Below are positions 55,400 through 63,243 of a stretch of DNA of 64,000 nt, one piece after another. Origin of the DNA: Planomicrobium sp. CPCC 101110. Its GTDB lineage: Bacteria; Bacillota; Bacilli; Bacillales_A; Planococcaceae. A model generated the notes under the pieces. The model saw only the letters and a program-made list of their open reading frames with translations. It searched no databases and had not been told where the DNA came from. Made by a program: the position numbers and the translations under genes. The DNA is taken from assembly GCF_007859395.1 (NCBI RefSeq), contig NZ_VOHD01000006.1:434001-498000 (forward strand), read 5' to 3'. Each line of letters begins with the position of its first letter. The first letter of the stretch is position 1.

Positions 55400-55435
55400 A
55401 AAAGCACACACTTTTTCTGACGAAAAAGTGTGTGC
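55400..55435 (-). terminator. Terminator of sodA
   Basis: Perfect 14-base stem (55404-55417 with 55422-55435), four-base loop, short T tail on the minus strand. Confidence 0.82.
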
Positions 55436-55455
55436 AAAGTTTCAATTTTTGACAA

Positions 55456-56064
55456 TTATTTTGCTGCTTCGAAACGGCGTGAAACTTCTTCCCAGTTTAC
55501 AACGTTCCAGAACGCTGCAAGATAGTCAGGGCGTTTGTTTTGATATTTCAAGTAATAAGCATGTTCCCATACATCCACGCCAAGAATTGGTGTTTGGCCA
55601 TCCATCAAAGGTGAATCCTGGTTTGCAGTGGATGTTACTTCTAGTTCACCGTTATTTGCAACCAGCCAAGCCCAACCAGATCCGAAGCGGGTTTTCCCTG
55701 CGTTTTCAAACTGAGTTTTGAACTCATCAAAGCTGCCAAATTTGCTGTCGATCGCTTCAGCCAAAGCGCCAGTCGGATTGCCGCCGCCATTTGGAGAAAG
55801 CAGCTGCCAGAAAAGCGAGTGGTTGGCGTGTCCGCCTCCGTTGTTGCGTACAACCGTACGGATTTCTTCAGGAACTGCGTTTAAGTCAGAAATCAATTCC
55901 TCCACTGATTTTGAAGCAAGTTCTTCGTGCCCTTCAAGAGCCGCATTCACATTCGTCACATACGTATTGTGGTGCTTTGTGTGGTGAATGTTCATCGTTT
56001 CTTTGTCGATGTGTGGTTCCAGTGCATCGTAAGCATAAGGTAGTTCAGGTAATTGGTAAGCCAT
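55456..56064 (-). CDS. sodA: Superoxide dismutase (Mn-type)
   Basis: 202 residues. Metal ligands: His in [17 protein letters not shown], His in [12 protein letters not shown], and Asp/His in [20 protein letters not shown] and NQDSP are typical of Mn-dependent forms, though cambialistic activity cannot be excluded. ATG at 56064 has AAGGAGG upstream; the 16-codon upstream extension does not belong. Cytoplasmic (no signal). Confidence 0.96.
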   Translation of the reverse strand: MAYQLPELPYAYDALEPHIDKETMNIHHTKHHNTYVTNVNAALEGHEELASKSVEELISDLNAVPEEIRTVVRNNGGGHANHSLFWQLLSPNGGGNPTGALAEAIDSKFGSFDEFKTQFENAGKTRFGSGWAWLVANNGELEVTSTANQDSPLMDGQTPILGVDVWEHAYYLKYQNKRPDYLAAFWNVVNWEEVSRRFEAAK

Positions 56065-56174
56065 GATTGAATTCCTCCTTGAGTCAAATGTTCTACTTTC
56101 ATAGCGTATCAAAATTTTCTAGGCGGCACAATCAAAATGCATGCCAAGTACCCCGATTCAGTCCTTTGGCGGAG

Positions 56175-56654
56175 TTAAACCACCCAAAAGAAAATCGCGA
56201 CCATTACAACCTGGATGATGCCTTTAGTAAAAACTGATGTGATGAACCCGACTACAGAGCCGACTCCTGATTTGACGGATTGCTTCAGCGTCGACCGATT
56301 GAACAAAATTTCCGCAAGAATCGCCCCTATGAACGGCCCGATTAGAATCCCGGCAATCGGGATGATAAATGGACCAATGATCAAACCGATCGTGCTTCCC
56401 CATAGCCCGGCTTTTGAACCCCCGAACTTCTTGACGCCGAAAGCGTTGGCGGCCGCATCGGCGCCAAACAGCAGCACGACAAATAAAATCTCGATCGCCC
56501 AGAACCACCAAGGCAGGTCGGCAAACTCAAAAAACAGCCCGTAGACGACAAATCCGCCGAATATAAACAATGCTGCGGGAATGATCGGATAGACAAGTCC
56601 CACAAATCCGATGATGAAAAACAACGCAATAAGAACCCAGCCTATAACTTCCAT
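56175..56654 (-). CDS. DUF456 membrane protein (YqgC-like)
   Basis: 159 residues with about five hydrophobic segments, including glycine-rich repeats (LIIGPFIIPIAGILIGPFIGA), typical of DUF456. Function unknown. ATG start with TAGGAGG upstream. Upstream neighbour nptA is separated by a large hairpin. Same relative position as yqgC in B. subtilis. Confidence 0.87.
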   Translation of the reverse strand: MEVIGWVLIALFFIIGFVGLVYPIIPAALFIFGGFVVYGLFFEFADLPWWFWAIEILFVVLLFGADAAANAFGVKKFGGSKAGLWGSTIGLIIGPFIIPIAGILIGPFIGAILAEILFNRSTLKQSVKSGVGSVVGFITSVFTKGIIQVVMVAIFFWVV

Positions 56655-56671
56655 ATTCGTTTCCTCCTATA

Positions 56672-56732
56672 TAAAAAGCTCCCCTTCATCGTGCCTGACA
56701 TTTTTTAAAATGTAAAGCGATGAAAGGGAGCT
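56672..56732 (-). terminator. Large hairpin between nptA and yqgC
   Basis: 15-base arms AGCTCCCTTTCATCG/CGATGAAGGGGAGCT (56732-56718 and 56691-56677) enclosing an inner ACATTTT/AAAATGT helix, then TTTTT on the minus strand. Probably the nptA terminator; it ends only about 14 bases before the yqgC ribosome site. Confidence 0.8.
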
Positions 56733-56764
56733 CTTAGAAGCTCAAGATATAAAACTGTTGTTAT

Positions 56765-58396
56765 TTATGCACGGTTCCCCAGAATGGCTTCCGCGATATT
56801 GACTGAATGGTCGCCAATCCGTTCCAAGTTGCTGACGATATCTACAAAGACGATTCCCGCCTGCGCAGAACATGCACCTTCGTTGACGCGCATAATGTGC
56901 TTTTTGCGGAATTTGCGTTCCATCTTGTCGATAAGATCTTCTTGTTCAGCTACTTCTCTTGCAATATCATGGTCGGTCGTATCCAAAGCATCAAGTGCTT
57001 TTTGAACCGTCCCGATCGTCAATGTAAACATTTCTTCCAAGTCGGCCATCGCTTCTGTTGTCATCTTCACACGGTTTTCTTCCTGGTAATCGACCAGCTC
57101 GAGAATGTTCTCGAAATGATCACCAATCCGCTCGATATCGCGAACTGTCTCCATAAGAACCGTATGGCGCGAAGAATCTGCAGCTGAAATGGATTCCGCT
57201 GAAATCAGGACCAGGTATTCAGTTATCTTCTGGTCCAGGTTATTGATTGCCTGTTCCAATTGATAGCCTGTTTCAGCATTTTTACGGCTTTTCGTCACCA
57301 AATACTGATAAGTTTCCTGAAGCCCTTGAACCGAATAGTTACCCATCCGGATGATTTCCTCTTTTGCCTGGCCAAGCGCAATCGAAGGAGCAGTATCGAT
57401 AAAATGGACATCCAAGTGTTTCGGCCCGAATTCGATGATCCGCTCTTCTCCCGGGATGAATTTTGTCACCAAGTAAGCCCAAGCTCCAATCAACGGGAAC
57501 TGGATGATCGTGTTGGCAACGTTGAATGATCCGTGGGCAAATGCGATTTGCATTTTCGCCTCCAAATTAAGAACGCCTGAAATCCACTCGATGTAAGCAG
57601 TAAAAGGCACGAGCAGGATCAAGAACACGATGGATCCGACCACATTGAACAATACGTGGACGGCAGCCGCGCGGCGTGCAGTGATGGAAGCGCCAAGAGA
57701 CGCTAGAACGGCTGTGATCGTTGTTCCGATATTGTCACCGAACAATACAGGAAGCGATGCACCCAGGTTTAGGATTCCTTCATCATATAGCCCTTGCAAT
57801 ATGGCAACCGTCGCACTTGAACTTTGCACGATCAACGTGAAGACAGTTCCTGCAACTACCCCTAAAACCGGCAATTCGCTCAAGTTGACTGTCATGTCGA
57901 TGAACGCCGGCAATTCGCGCAGCGGCTTCATCCCTTCGCTCATCAGCTCCAGCCCTAAGAATAGGCCCCCGAAACCGAAAATAACCTGGCCGATATTTTG
58001 GATGCTGTTTTTACGGAAGAAAAAGATTAAAGCAGCTCCTACAGCCAAGATCGGCAGTGCGTATTCGCCGACATCCAAACCGACGATGAAGGCGGTGACA
58101 GTAGTCCCGATATTCGCCCCCATGATAACGCCTATTGCCTGTCTTAAAGTCATAAAACCGGCACTTACCAAGCCGACAACGATAACCGTTGTTCCTGAAC
58201 TCGATTGGATAAGAACAGTAACTATGATTCCGACAAGCACACCCATGAACGGGTTGGTTGTAAAGCGGTCAAGAATTGAACGAAGGCGGTCTCCTGCTGC
58301 TTTCTGCAAACCGTCTCCCATATATTTTATGGAAAAAAGAAATATCCCTAACCCCCCAAAAAAGGTGAAGAGAATTTCTTGCCAGTTAGTTTCCAT
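56765..58396 (-). CDS. nptA: Na/Pi cotransporter with C-terminal PhoU domain
   Basis: Sodium-dependent phosphate transporter. 543 residues: membrane domain (about 8-305) with the two inverted QSSS motifs (IQSSSGTTVIVVG and VQSSSATVAILQG), followed by a cytoplasmic PhoU-like helical domain (about 335-540) with ERIGDHFENILE and ERIGDHSVNIAE. ATG start with AGGAG. A second phosphate uptake system 4 kb from pst. Nearby TTTACA/TTAACA repeats may bring it under PhoP. Confidence 0.94.
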   Translation of the reverse strand: METNWQEILFTFFGGLGIFLFSIKYMGDGLQKAAGDRLRSILDRFTTNPFMGVLVGIIVTVLIQSSSGTTVIVVGLVSAGFMTLRQAIGVIMGANIGTTVTAFIVGLDVGEYALPILAVGAALIFFFRKNSIQNIGQVIFGFGGLFLGLELMSEGMKPLRELPAFIDMTVNLSELPVLGVVAGTVFTLIVQSSSATVAILQGLYDEGILNLGASLPVLFGDNIGTTITAVLASLGASITARRAAAVHVLFNVVGSIVFLILLVPFTAYIEWISGVLNLEAKMQIAFAHGSFNVANTIIQFPLIGAWAYLVTKFIPGEERIIEFGPKHLDVHFIDTAPSIALGQAKEEIIRMGNYSVQGLQETYQYLVTKSRKNAETGYQLEQAINNLDQKITEYLVLISAESISAADSSRHTVLMETVRDIERIGDHFENILELVDYQEENRVKMTTEAMADLEEMFTLTIGTVQKALDALDTTDHDIAREVAEQEDLIDKMERKFRKKHIMRVNEGACSAQAGIVFVDIVSNLERIGDHSVNIAEAILGNRA

Positions 58397-58438
58397 GTTG
58401 AAAAATCATCTCCTAATTCAATTTGTTCCTACTTGCCT

Positions 58439-58468
58439 ATTATGCAATTTTTATTAAGCTTTTGTGAA
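58439..58468 (-). promoter_or_regulatory. Candidate promoter of nptA
   Basis: Minus strand TTCACA (58468-58463), 18-base spacer, CATAAT (58444-58439), about 43 bases before the start. Confidence 0.5.
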
Positions 58469-58483
58469 GCTTTTTCTCTAATC

Positions 58484-58500
58484 TTTACAAAACCTTAACA
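58484..58500 (+). promoter_or_regulatory. PhoP-like repeat pair between nptA and the DUF1189 gene
   Basis: TTTACA (58484-58489) and TTAACA (58495-58500), 11 bases apart, oriented toward the DUF1189 gene and upstream of nptA. Only two good repeats, where four are usual. Confidence 0.4.
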
Positions 58501-58563
58501 AAAGTGAATATTTTAATTATGTGGGCATGTTACGATAAAGCTAGGAACGAAAGGAAGATCATT

Positions 58564-59082
58564 ATGAATTTATTTCAGTTGTTAAAAGCCAGTTTGATGG
58601 AACCAAAAAAACAGGCTGCCGTCCGTATACTCCCCATCGGAAAGATTATGCAGTATGTTTTTTTGATTGTTCTGCTCATGACAATTATATCGTTTGCCGA
58701 GCTGGCACTCGGATTGGACAGTGTGACGGATGGCGTTGATGGCCTGCTGCAGTATATAGAAGAAATCGACTGGCTGCTGTACCCGTTCGCATTCATTTTC
58801 CTGTTTGTCTCAACAACCATCTATCATTTTGTGAAAATCAGCTTTTTCGCATTTGTCGCCCTCGGCCTGTTGAACATCAAAAAGCGCAGAGGGGAATACC
58901 GCCACGTATGGCGAACCGCCGCCCTCAGCGTAACTGCACCAACTCTGCTTTCATTCGGTTTCAGCTTTTTTGCCGCAAACGTTTGGGTGACTGCCTTGAT
59001 AAGCTCCTTGACCGTCATTTATCTGTATTTGGCCATTGGCTACTATCCAAAAATCCCCCCCGCCCGCATCAAGAAGGGATAA
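58564..59082 (+). CDS. DUF1189 membrane protein
   Basis: 172 residues with five likely membrane segments (about 25-47, 70-88, 94-112, 125-145 and 147-163). Resembles DUF1189 proteins of Bacillales, found here next to yqgC/nptA homologues; function not known. ATG at 58564 has AAAGGA about ten bases upstream; the ATG 20 codons earlier has none and lies in the promoter region. Single gene, divergent from nptA. Confidence 0.8.
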   Translation: MNLFQLLKASLMEPKKQAAVRILPIGKIMQYVFLIVLLMTIISFAELALGLDSVTDGVDGLLQYIEEIDWLLYPFAFIFLFVSTTIYHFVKISFFAFVALGLLNIKKRRGEYRHVWRTAALSVTAPTLLSFGFSFFAANVWVTALISSLTVIYLYLAIGYYPKIPPARIKKG

Positions 59083-59092
59083 TCGTTCTTCC

Positions 59093-59122
59093 TTGTCTTT
59101 TCTAGCGGGAGACTGCTAAAAT
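59093..59122 (+). promoter_or_regulatory. Candidate promoter of ispG-yqfW
   Basis: TTGTCT (59093-59098), 18-base spacer, TAAAAT (59117-59122). A small CTGGC/GCCAG hairpin (59175-59191) lies in the leader before the ribosome site. Confidence 0.5.
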
Positions 59123-59218
59123 GGCTATAGGTGTTAGAAAGAACTAGACAGTAATCCTAGTTGAAGAAATGTGGAACTGGCGGTCTTAGCCAGACATTCC
59201 CTAAAGGAGAGAATTTTA

Positions 59219-60346
59219 ATGAGTGAAATTATTCACCGCACAAAAACACGCCACGTAAAAGTCGGAGATTTGACTATCGGCGGAAGTAATGAATTGTTCA
59301 TTCAAAGTATGGCGACAACTAAAACCCACGATGTGGAAGCTACTGTAGCCGAGATCCACCGTTTGGAAGAAGCGGGCTGCCAAATCGTCCGTGTGGCTTG
59401 CCCGGATGAGCGTGCAGCTTATTCTATTGGTGAAATCAAAAAACGCATCAACATCCCATTGGTTGTCGACATCCATTTTGACTATAAATTAGCGCTGATC
59501 GCAATCGAACAAGGCGCGGATAAAATCCGCATCAATCCGGGCAATATCGGACGCCGTGAAAAAGTCGAAGCTGTCGTAAATGCCGCAAAAGCAAAGGGCA
59601 TCCCGATCCGCATCGGCGTGAACGCCGGCTCGCTTGAACGGAAGATCCTGGAAAAATATGGATACCCAACCGCTGACGGCATGGTCGAGAGTGCATTGCA
59701 CCATATCAAGATCCTTGAAGACCTTGATTTCCATGACATCATCGTCTCAATGAAGGCATCGGATGTCAGCCTGGCAATCGAAGCGTATGAAAAAGCTTCC
59801 AAAGCTTTCGATTACCCGCTTCATTTGGGAATCACAGAATCCGGCACGCTGTTCTCAGGCACTGTTAAAAGTGCGGCCGGCCTTGGCGCCCTTCTTGCAA
59901 AAGGCCTCGGGAACACGCTCCGCATCTCGTTGAGCGCAGACCCTGTCGAAGAAGTGAAAGTTGCCCGTGAACTATTGAAAGTGTTCGGCTTGTCTTCAAA
60001 TGCCGCAACTTTGATTTCTTGCCCGACGTGTGGACGCATAGAAATCGATTTGATCACTATTGCCAACGAAGTCGAAGAATACATTTCACACATCAAAGCT
60101 CCGATTAAAGTTGCTGTTCTCGGCTGTGCCGTCAACGGTCCAGGAGAAGCACGCGAAGCGGATATCGGCATTGCCGGCGCCCGCGGCGAAGGCCTTCTTT
60201 TCATGAAAGGCAAAACAGTCCGCAAAGTTCCTGAAGCGACGATGGTTGAAGAACTGAAAGTTGAAATCGATAAAATCGCTCAAGAATACTTTGAGAAGCA
60301 AGCAGCTGAAAAAGCTGAACAAGAGGCGCTTGAACAACAAATTTAA
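59219..60346 (+). CDS. ispG: (E)-4-hydroxy-3-methylbut-2-enyl-diphosphate synthase (GcpE)
   Basis: Penultimate MEP-pathway enzyme, a 4Fe-4S protein. 375 residues. TIM barrel with [16 protein letters not shown] and [10 protein letters not shown]; iron-sulfur ligands in [12 protein letters not shown] and the third Cys in [12 protein letters not shown], with the Glu of the cluster region downstream. ATG at 59219 has AAAGGAGAG upstream. Followed by yqfW after 12 bases. Confidence 0.97.
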   Translation: MSEIIHRTKTRHVKVGDLTIGGSNELFIQSMATTKTHDVEATVAEIHRLEEAGCQIVRVACPDERAAYSIGEIKKRINIPLVVDIHFDYKLALIAIEQGADKIRINPGNIGRREKVEAVVNAAKAKGIPIRIGVNAGSLERKILEKYGYPTADGMVESALHHIKILEDLDFHDIIVSMKASDVSLAIEAYEKASKAFDYPLHLGITESGTLFSGTVKSAAGLGALLAKGLGNTLRISLSADPVEEVKVARELLKVFGLSSNAATLISCPTCGRIEIDLITIANEVEEYISHIKAPIKVAVLGCAVNGPGEAREADIGIAGARGEGLLFMKGKTVRKVPEATMVEELKVEIDKIAQEYFEKQAAEKAEQEALEQQI

Positions 60347-60358
60347 GGTTGTGAACTT

Positions 60359-60937
60359 ATGAGATACCGTTTTGGCATAGATATAGACGGAACCGTGACT
60401 TGCCCTACGTCGCTTATTCCGCATATCAACGAAGCGTTCAACAGCCAGTTGACGCTTGATGACATTAAAGAATACGATTTGACGTCCGCTCTTCCCCATT
60501 TGGAACCTGGTGAGTTTTATACTTGGTTCCGCGGGGCGGAATCCAAGATTTACGCGTCTTCCCCGGTCTCTGAAAATGCCAGGAAGATTCTTAACGATTG
60601 GAAAAACCGTTACGAATTGTATTACATTTCAGCACGCGGCCAGGAAGTCCGCGATGTTACCTTCGATTGGTTTGCGGAACACGCAATTGCCTATGACCAC
60701 ATTGAATTGATCGGGACGCACAAGAAAATCCAAGCCGCTAAAAAACATAGTGTAGATTTGTTTTTTGAAGACAAGCATGACAACGCCGTGGAAATATCAG
60801 AGGAATTGGATATCCCGGTGCTGCTGTTTGATACGCCTTACAACCGGTTGCCGGTTCCGAAAAATGTAATTCGCGTCTTCAATTGGCTGGAAGCGGATGA
60901 ATTTGTGAAAAGAGAGTTTTCAAGCGTGAAAGCTTAG
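60359..60937 (+). CDS. yqfW: HAD-family nucleotidase-like protein YqfW
   Basis: 192 residues. HAD motif I as FGIDIDGTVT (two Asp), motif II Ser in YYISARG, motif III Lys in THKKIQAAKK, motif IV in FFEDKHDN. The fold and length match 5'(3')-nucleotidase-like (NT5C) proteins annotated as YqfW; substrate unknown. ATG 60359, weak ribosome site GGTTGTGA; probably coupled to ispG. Confidence 0.87.
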   Translation: MRYRFGIDIDGTVTCPTSLIPHINEAFNSQLTLDDIKEYDLTSALPHLEPGEFYTWFRGAESKIYASSPVSENARKILNDWKNRYELYYISARGQEVRDVTFDWFAEHAIAYDHIELIGTHKKIQAAKKHSVDLFFEDKHDNAVEISEELDIPVLLFDTPYNRLPVPKNVIRVFNWLEADEFVKREFSSVKA

Positions 60938-60943
60938 AGGTTC

Positions 60944-60976
60944 AAAGGCTTCTGCAGACTGCAGAGGCCTTTTTTC
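60944..60976 (+). terminator. Terminator of ispG-yqfW
   Basis: Stem AAGGCTTCTGCAG/CTGCAGAGGCCTT (60945-60971, one G-U pair), then TTTTTT. Confidence 0.88.
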
Positions 60977-61057
60977 ATTTCAATCACCCATAGGCGGATC
61001 TTGTTGTAAAATCTCTTTCTCCTTCAATATGTATAGCTGAATGGATTTTTCCCTACA

Positions 61058-61098
61058 AAATAAAAAAGCGTAAGCGGCATCTCTCCGCTTACGCTTTT
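61058..61098. terminator. Terminator of znuCB-zur
   Basis: 14-base perfect stem (61064-61077 with 61085-61098), seven-base loop, T-run on both strands. Its 5' strand on the minus side overlaps the zur stop codon. Confidence 0.92.
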
Positions 61099-61507
61099 AT
61101 TGGCATTCTGGGCATTTTCCGTAGATTTCGAATTTATGGTTCGCGATTTGATAGGAAGGCAAAGCCGCTCCAATCATGTCCATCGGGCATACGGGCACTT
61201 CTTTTATCTTGCCGCAGTCAAGGCAGATAAAATGGTGATGGTGGTGGTCGCTTTCGCATTGCATGCGGAAGTGGCGTTCACCCGACAATTCGGTTTCTTC
61301 CAAAATGCCGAGCGACACGAAAGTTGCAAGGTTGCGATAAACGGTGTCATAGCTCATGCTGGGATAATCTTTTTGCATCACATCAAGCAAATCGCGGGCA
61401 GTCAAATACCGGTCATCTTCCGAGAACATTTCCAGGATTTGCTGGCGTTTTGATGTTTCTTTGAATCCGTTCTCCTTCAATATCTCCCAAGCTTTTGGCA
61501 GATTCAT
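61097..61507 (-). CDS. zur: Fur-family zinc uptake regulator Zur
   Basis: 136 residues. N-terminal winged helix (1-80, with SYDTVYRNLATFVSLGIL), five consecutive His (88-92) and two structural Cys pairs C95/C98 (CLDC) and C132/C135 (CPEC). Assigned Zur rather than Fur from the operon with znuCB and a zinc-type box upstream. Start ATG overlaps the znuB stop. In the same operon it would be autoregulated. Confidence 0.92.
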   Translation of the reverse strand: MNLPKAWEILKENGFKETSKRQQILEMFSEDDRYLTARDLLDVMQKDYPSMSYDTVYRNLATFVSLGILEETELSGERHFRMQCESDHHHHHFICLDCGKIKEVPVCPMDMIGAALPSYQIANHKFEIYGKCPECQ

Positions 61508-62358
61508 GCGACGGCCCCCTTTTTCATTGATACCGTGATCTTTTTATAGCAAATGACAAGCAATAACAGCAAAATCGAGGTGACAACGATGGTCCCACCC
61601 GGCGCCAAATTGAAATAGAAAGCAGTTATCAGTCCAGTCAGCACAGACACCTCGCCAAAAATGACCGACAAAATGATGGTCCCTTTGAAGCTTTTGCCCA
61701 TGCGCATTGCCGCAGCCACCGGTATGGTCATTAGCGATGATACCAGGAGAATGCCCACAATCCGCATTGAACCGGCGATAACAAGTGCCGTTACAATCAT
61801 GAACAAGAAATGGATCCATTTGGCTGGAAGCCCCGAGGCTTTTGCATATTCGTCGTCAAACGACAAGATGAACAATTCCTTGAAAAACAATCGGATAAAA
61901 GCGAGTACAATGATGGCAATCCCGGCGACAATGCCGAGGTCTTCCCTGCTGACAGCTGAAACGGAACCGAAAAGGTAGCCGAACAAATCCGTGGAAAACC
62001 CTTCGGCCAGCGAGATGAAAATGGCCCCGAATCCAATACCGGCAGATAAAATGATGGGAATGGCAAGTTCTTCATAATGCTTGTACAAGCTTCTCAGCCG
62101 TTCGATCAATACCGACCCTGCTACAGACGCTGCAATCCCCAAGAACAAAGGATTCAGCATGGCGAACGCCGCAACGCTTTGGCTCAAGTACAGGCTACCA
62201 GCGATGCCGGCCAAAGTGACATGGCTTAAGGCGTCGGCGATGAGAGACAGCCGGCGCACCACTATAAAGACACCGAGGAGCGGTGCGATAACGCCGATGA
62301 TCAGTCCGGCAGCAAATGCATTTTGCAGAAATTCATAGGAAAAAATAGCTTCAATCAT
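61504..62358 (-). CDS. znuB: Zinc ABC transporter permease ZnuB
   Basis: 284 residues of the ABC-3 family with about eight hydrophobic helices; RRLSLIADALSHVTLAG is the conserved cytoplasmic loop near the N-terminus. ATG at 62358 has GGAGG ten bases upstream and overlaps the end of znuC; the longer frame runs back into znuC. Metal specificity (zinc) is from linkage to zur. Confidence 0.93.
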   Translation of the reverse strand: MIEAIFSYEFLQNAFAAGLIIGVIAPLLGVFIVVRRLSLIADALSHVTLAGIAGSLYLSQSVAAFAMLNPLFLGIAASVAGSVLIERLRSLYKHYEELAIPIILSAGIGFGAIFISLAEGFSTDLFGYLFGSVSAVSREDLGIVAGIAIIVLAFIRLFFKELFILSFDDEYAKASGLPAKWIHFLFMIVTALVIAGSMRIVGILLVSSLMTIPVAAAMRMGKSFKGTIILSVIFGEVSVLTGLITAFYFNLAPGGTIVVTSILLLLLVICYKKITVSMKKGAVA

Positions 62359-63124
62359 AACTGTGGCTTCCTCCGATATGATGGATTTTCCGGACGGAAT
62401 GCCCATACCAGGCTTCGCGCTGTTCATCGCTCATCGTATGAAGCTGGTCTTTGAAACCGTGGAAATGGATTGTCTGGTTTAAACAGGCAACATGTGTGAT
62501 ACGGTCTGTCACAGTATCAACATCGTGTGTCACCAATATGAGTGTAATGTCTTTGTCGCGGTTCAAGGAAGCGAGCATATTGTAGAACGATTGGACATTC
62601 CGGTGATCGATGCCGACTGTCGGCTCATCCAATATCAGCACTTTCGGTTTTGCGACAAGTGCACGCGCGATAAACACACGCTGCTGTTGTCCGCCGGAAA
62701 GCTCGCTCATCCGGTTTTCCATAAACCCTTCCATGCCGACCGCTTCCAGCGCTTCTTTGACGTTCGCTTTTTCCGTTTTCGGAATTCGGCGGAACAGCCC
62801 CGTTTTTTTCACCAGGCCGCCTGTTACCACTTCTGCCACAGTGGCGGGAAAACCGGAATTGAATGAATTGGACTTCTGGGATACGTAACCGATCCACTCC
62901 CGGTTCCTGAAGTTTTTGGCATCCACTCCGAACAAGCGGATCGCCCCTTTCGTCGGTTTGATCAATCCCAGCATAATCTTTAGCAGGGTGGATTTGCCCG
63001 ATCCGTTAGGGCCGAGTATCGCAAGAAAGTCCCCTTCTTCCACTGCCAACGATATATCTTCTAAAGCTTTGGTTTGTTCATACTCGAAACTGATGTTGTC
63101 AATTTCAATCAATGGCGCAATCAT
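62351..63124 (-). CDS. znuC: Zinc ABC transporter ATP-binding protein ZnuC
   Basis: 257 residues. Walker A LGPNGSGKSTLLKIML, signature LSGGQQQRVFIARALV, Walker B VLILDEPTVGID, His-loop LVTHDVD. His-rich C-terminus (HSVRKIHHIGGSHS). ATG start. First gene of znuCB-zur behind a Zur box. No adjacent znuA, so the binding protein is encoded elsewhere. Confidence 0.94.
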   Translation of the reverse strand: MIAPLIEIDNISFEYEQTKALEDISLAVEEGDFLAILGPNGSGKSTLLKIMLGLIKPTKGAIRLFGVDAKNFRNREWIGYVSQKSNSFNSGFPATVAEVVTGGLVKKTGLFRRIPKTEKANVKEALEAVGMEGFMENRMSELSGGQQQRVFIARALVAKPKVLILDEPTVGIDHRNVQSFYNMLASLNRDKDITLILVTHDVDTVTDRITHVACLNQTIHFHGFKDQLHTMSDEQREAWYGHSVRKIHHIGGSHSYD

Positions 63125-63144
63125 GGTGCCGCCTCTTTTCTAAT

Positions 63145-63159
63145 TAAGAATCATTACGA
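63145..63159. promoter_or_regulatory. Zur box
   Basis: TAAGAATCATTACGA matches 12 of 15 positions of the TCGTAATNATTACGA consensus. Lies between the -10 and the znuC start. Confidence 0.8.
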
Positions 63160-63172
63160 TTTACATTAGAAA

Positions 63173-63201
63173 AGTATATGACAGCCAGAAGCCAATGTAA
63201 A
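63173..63201 (-). promoter_or_regulatory. Promoter of znuCB-zur
   Basis: Minus strand TTTACA (63201-63196), 17-base spacer, TATACT (63178-63173). The Zur box begins about 14 bases downstream of the -10. Confidence 0.75.
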
Positions 63202-63210
63202 TAGATTAGA

Positions 63211-63243
63211 CTCAAAAAAACTCCTCTATTATAGAGGAGTTTT
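63211..63243 (-). terminator. Terminator embedded in the 3' end of nfo
   Basis: Perfect stem AAAACTCCTCT/AGAGGAGTTTT (63243-63233 with 63227-63217). The loop holds the nfo stop codon, so the last codons form the 5' arm. A T-run follows. Confidence 0.9.
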
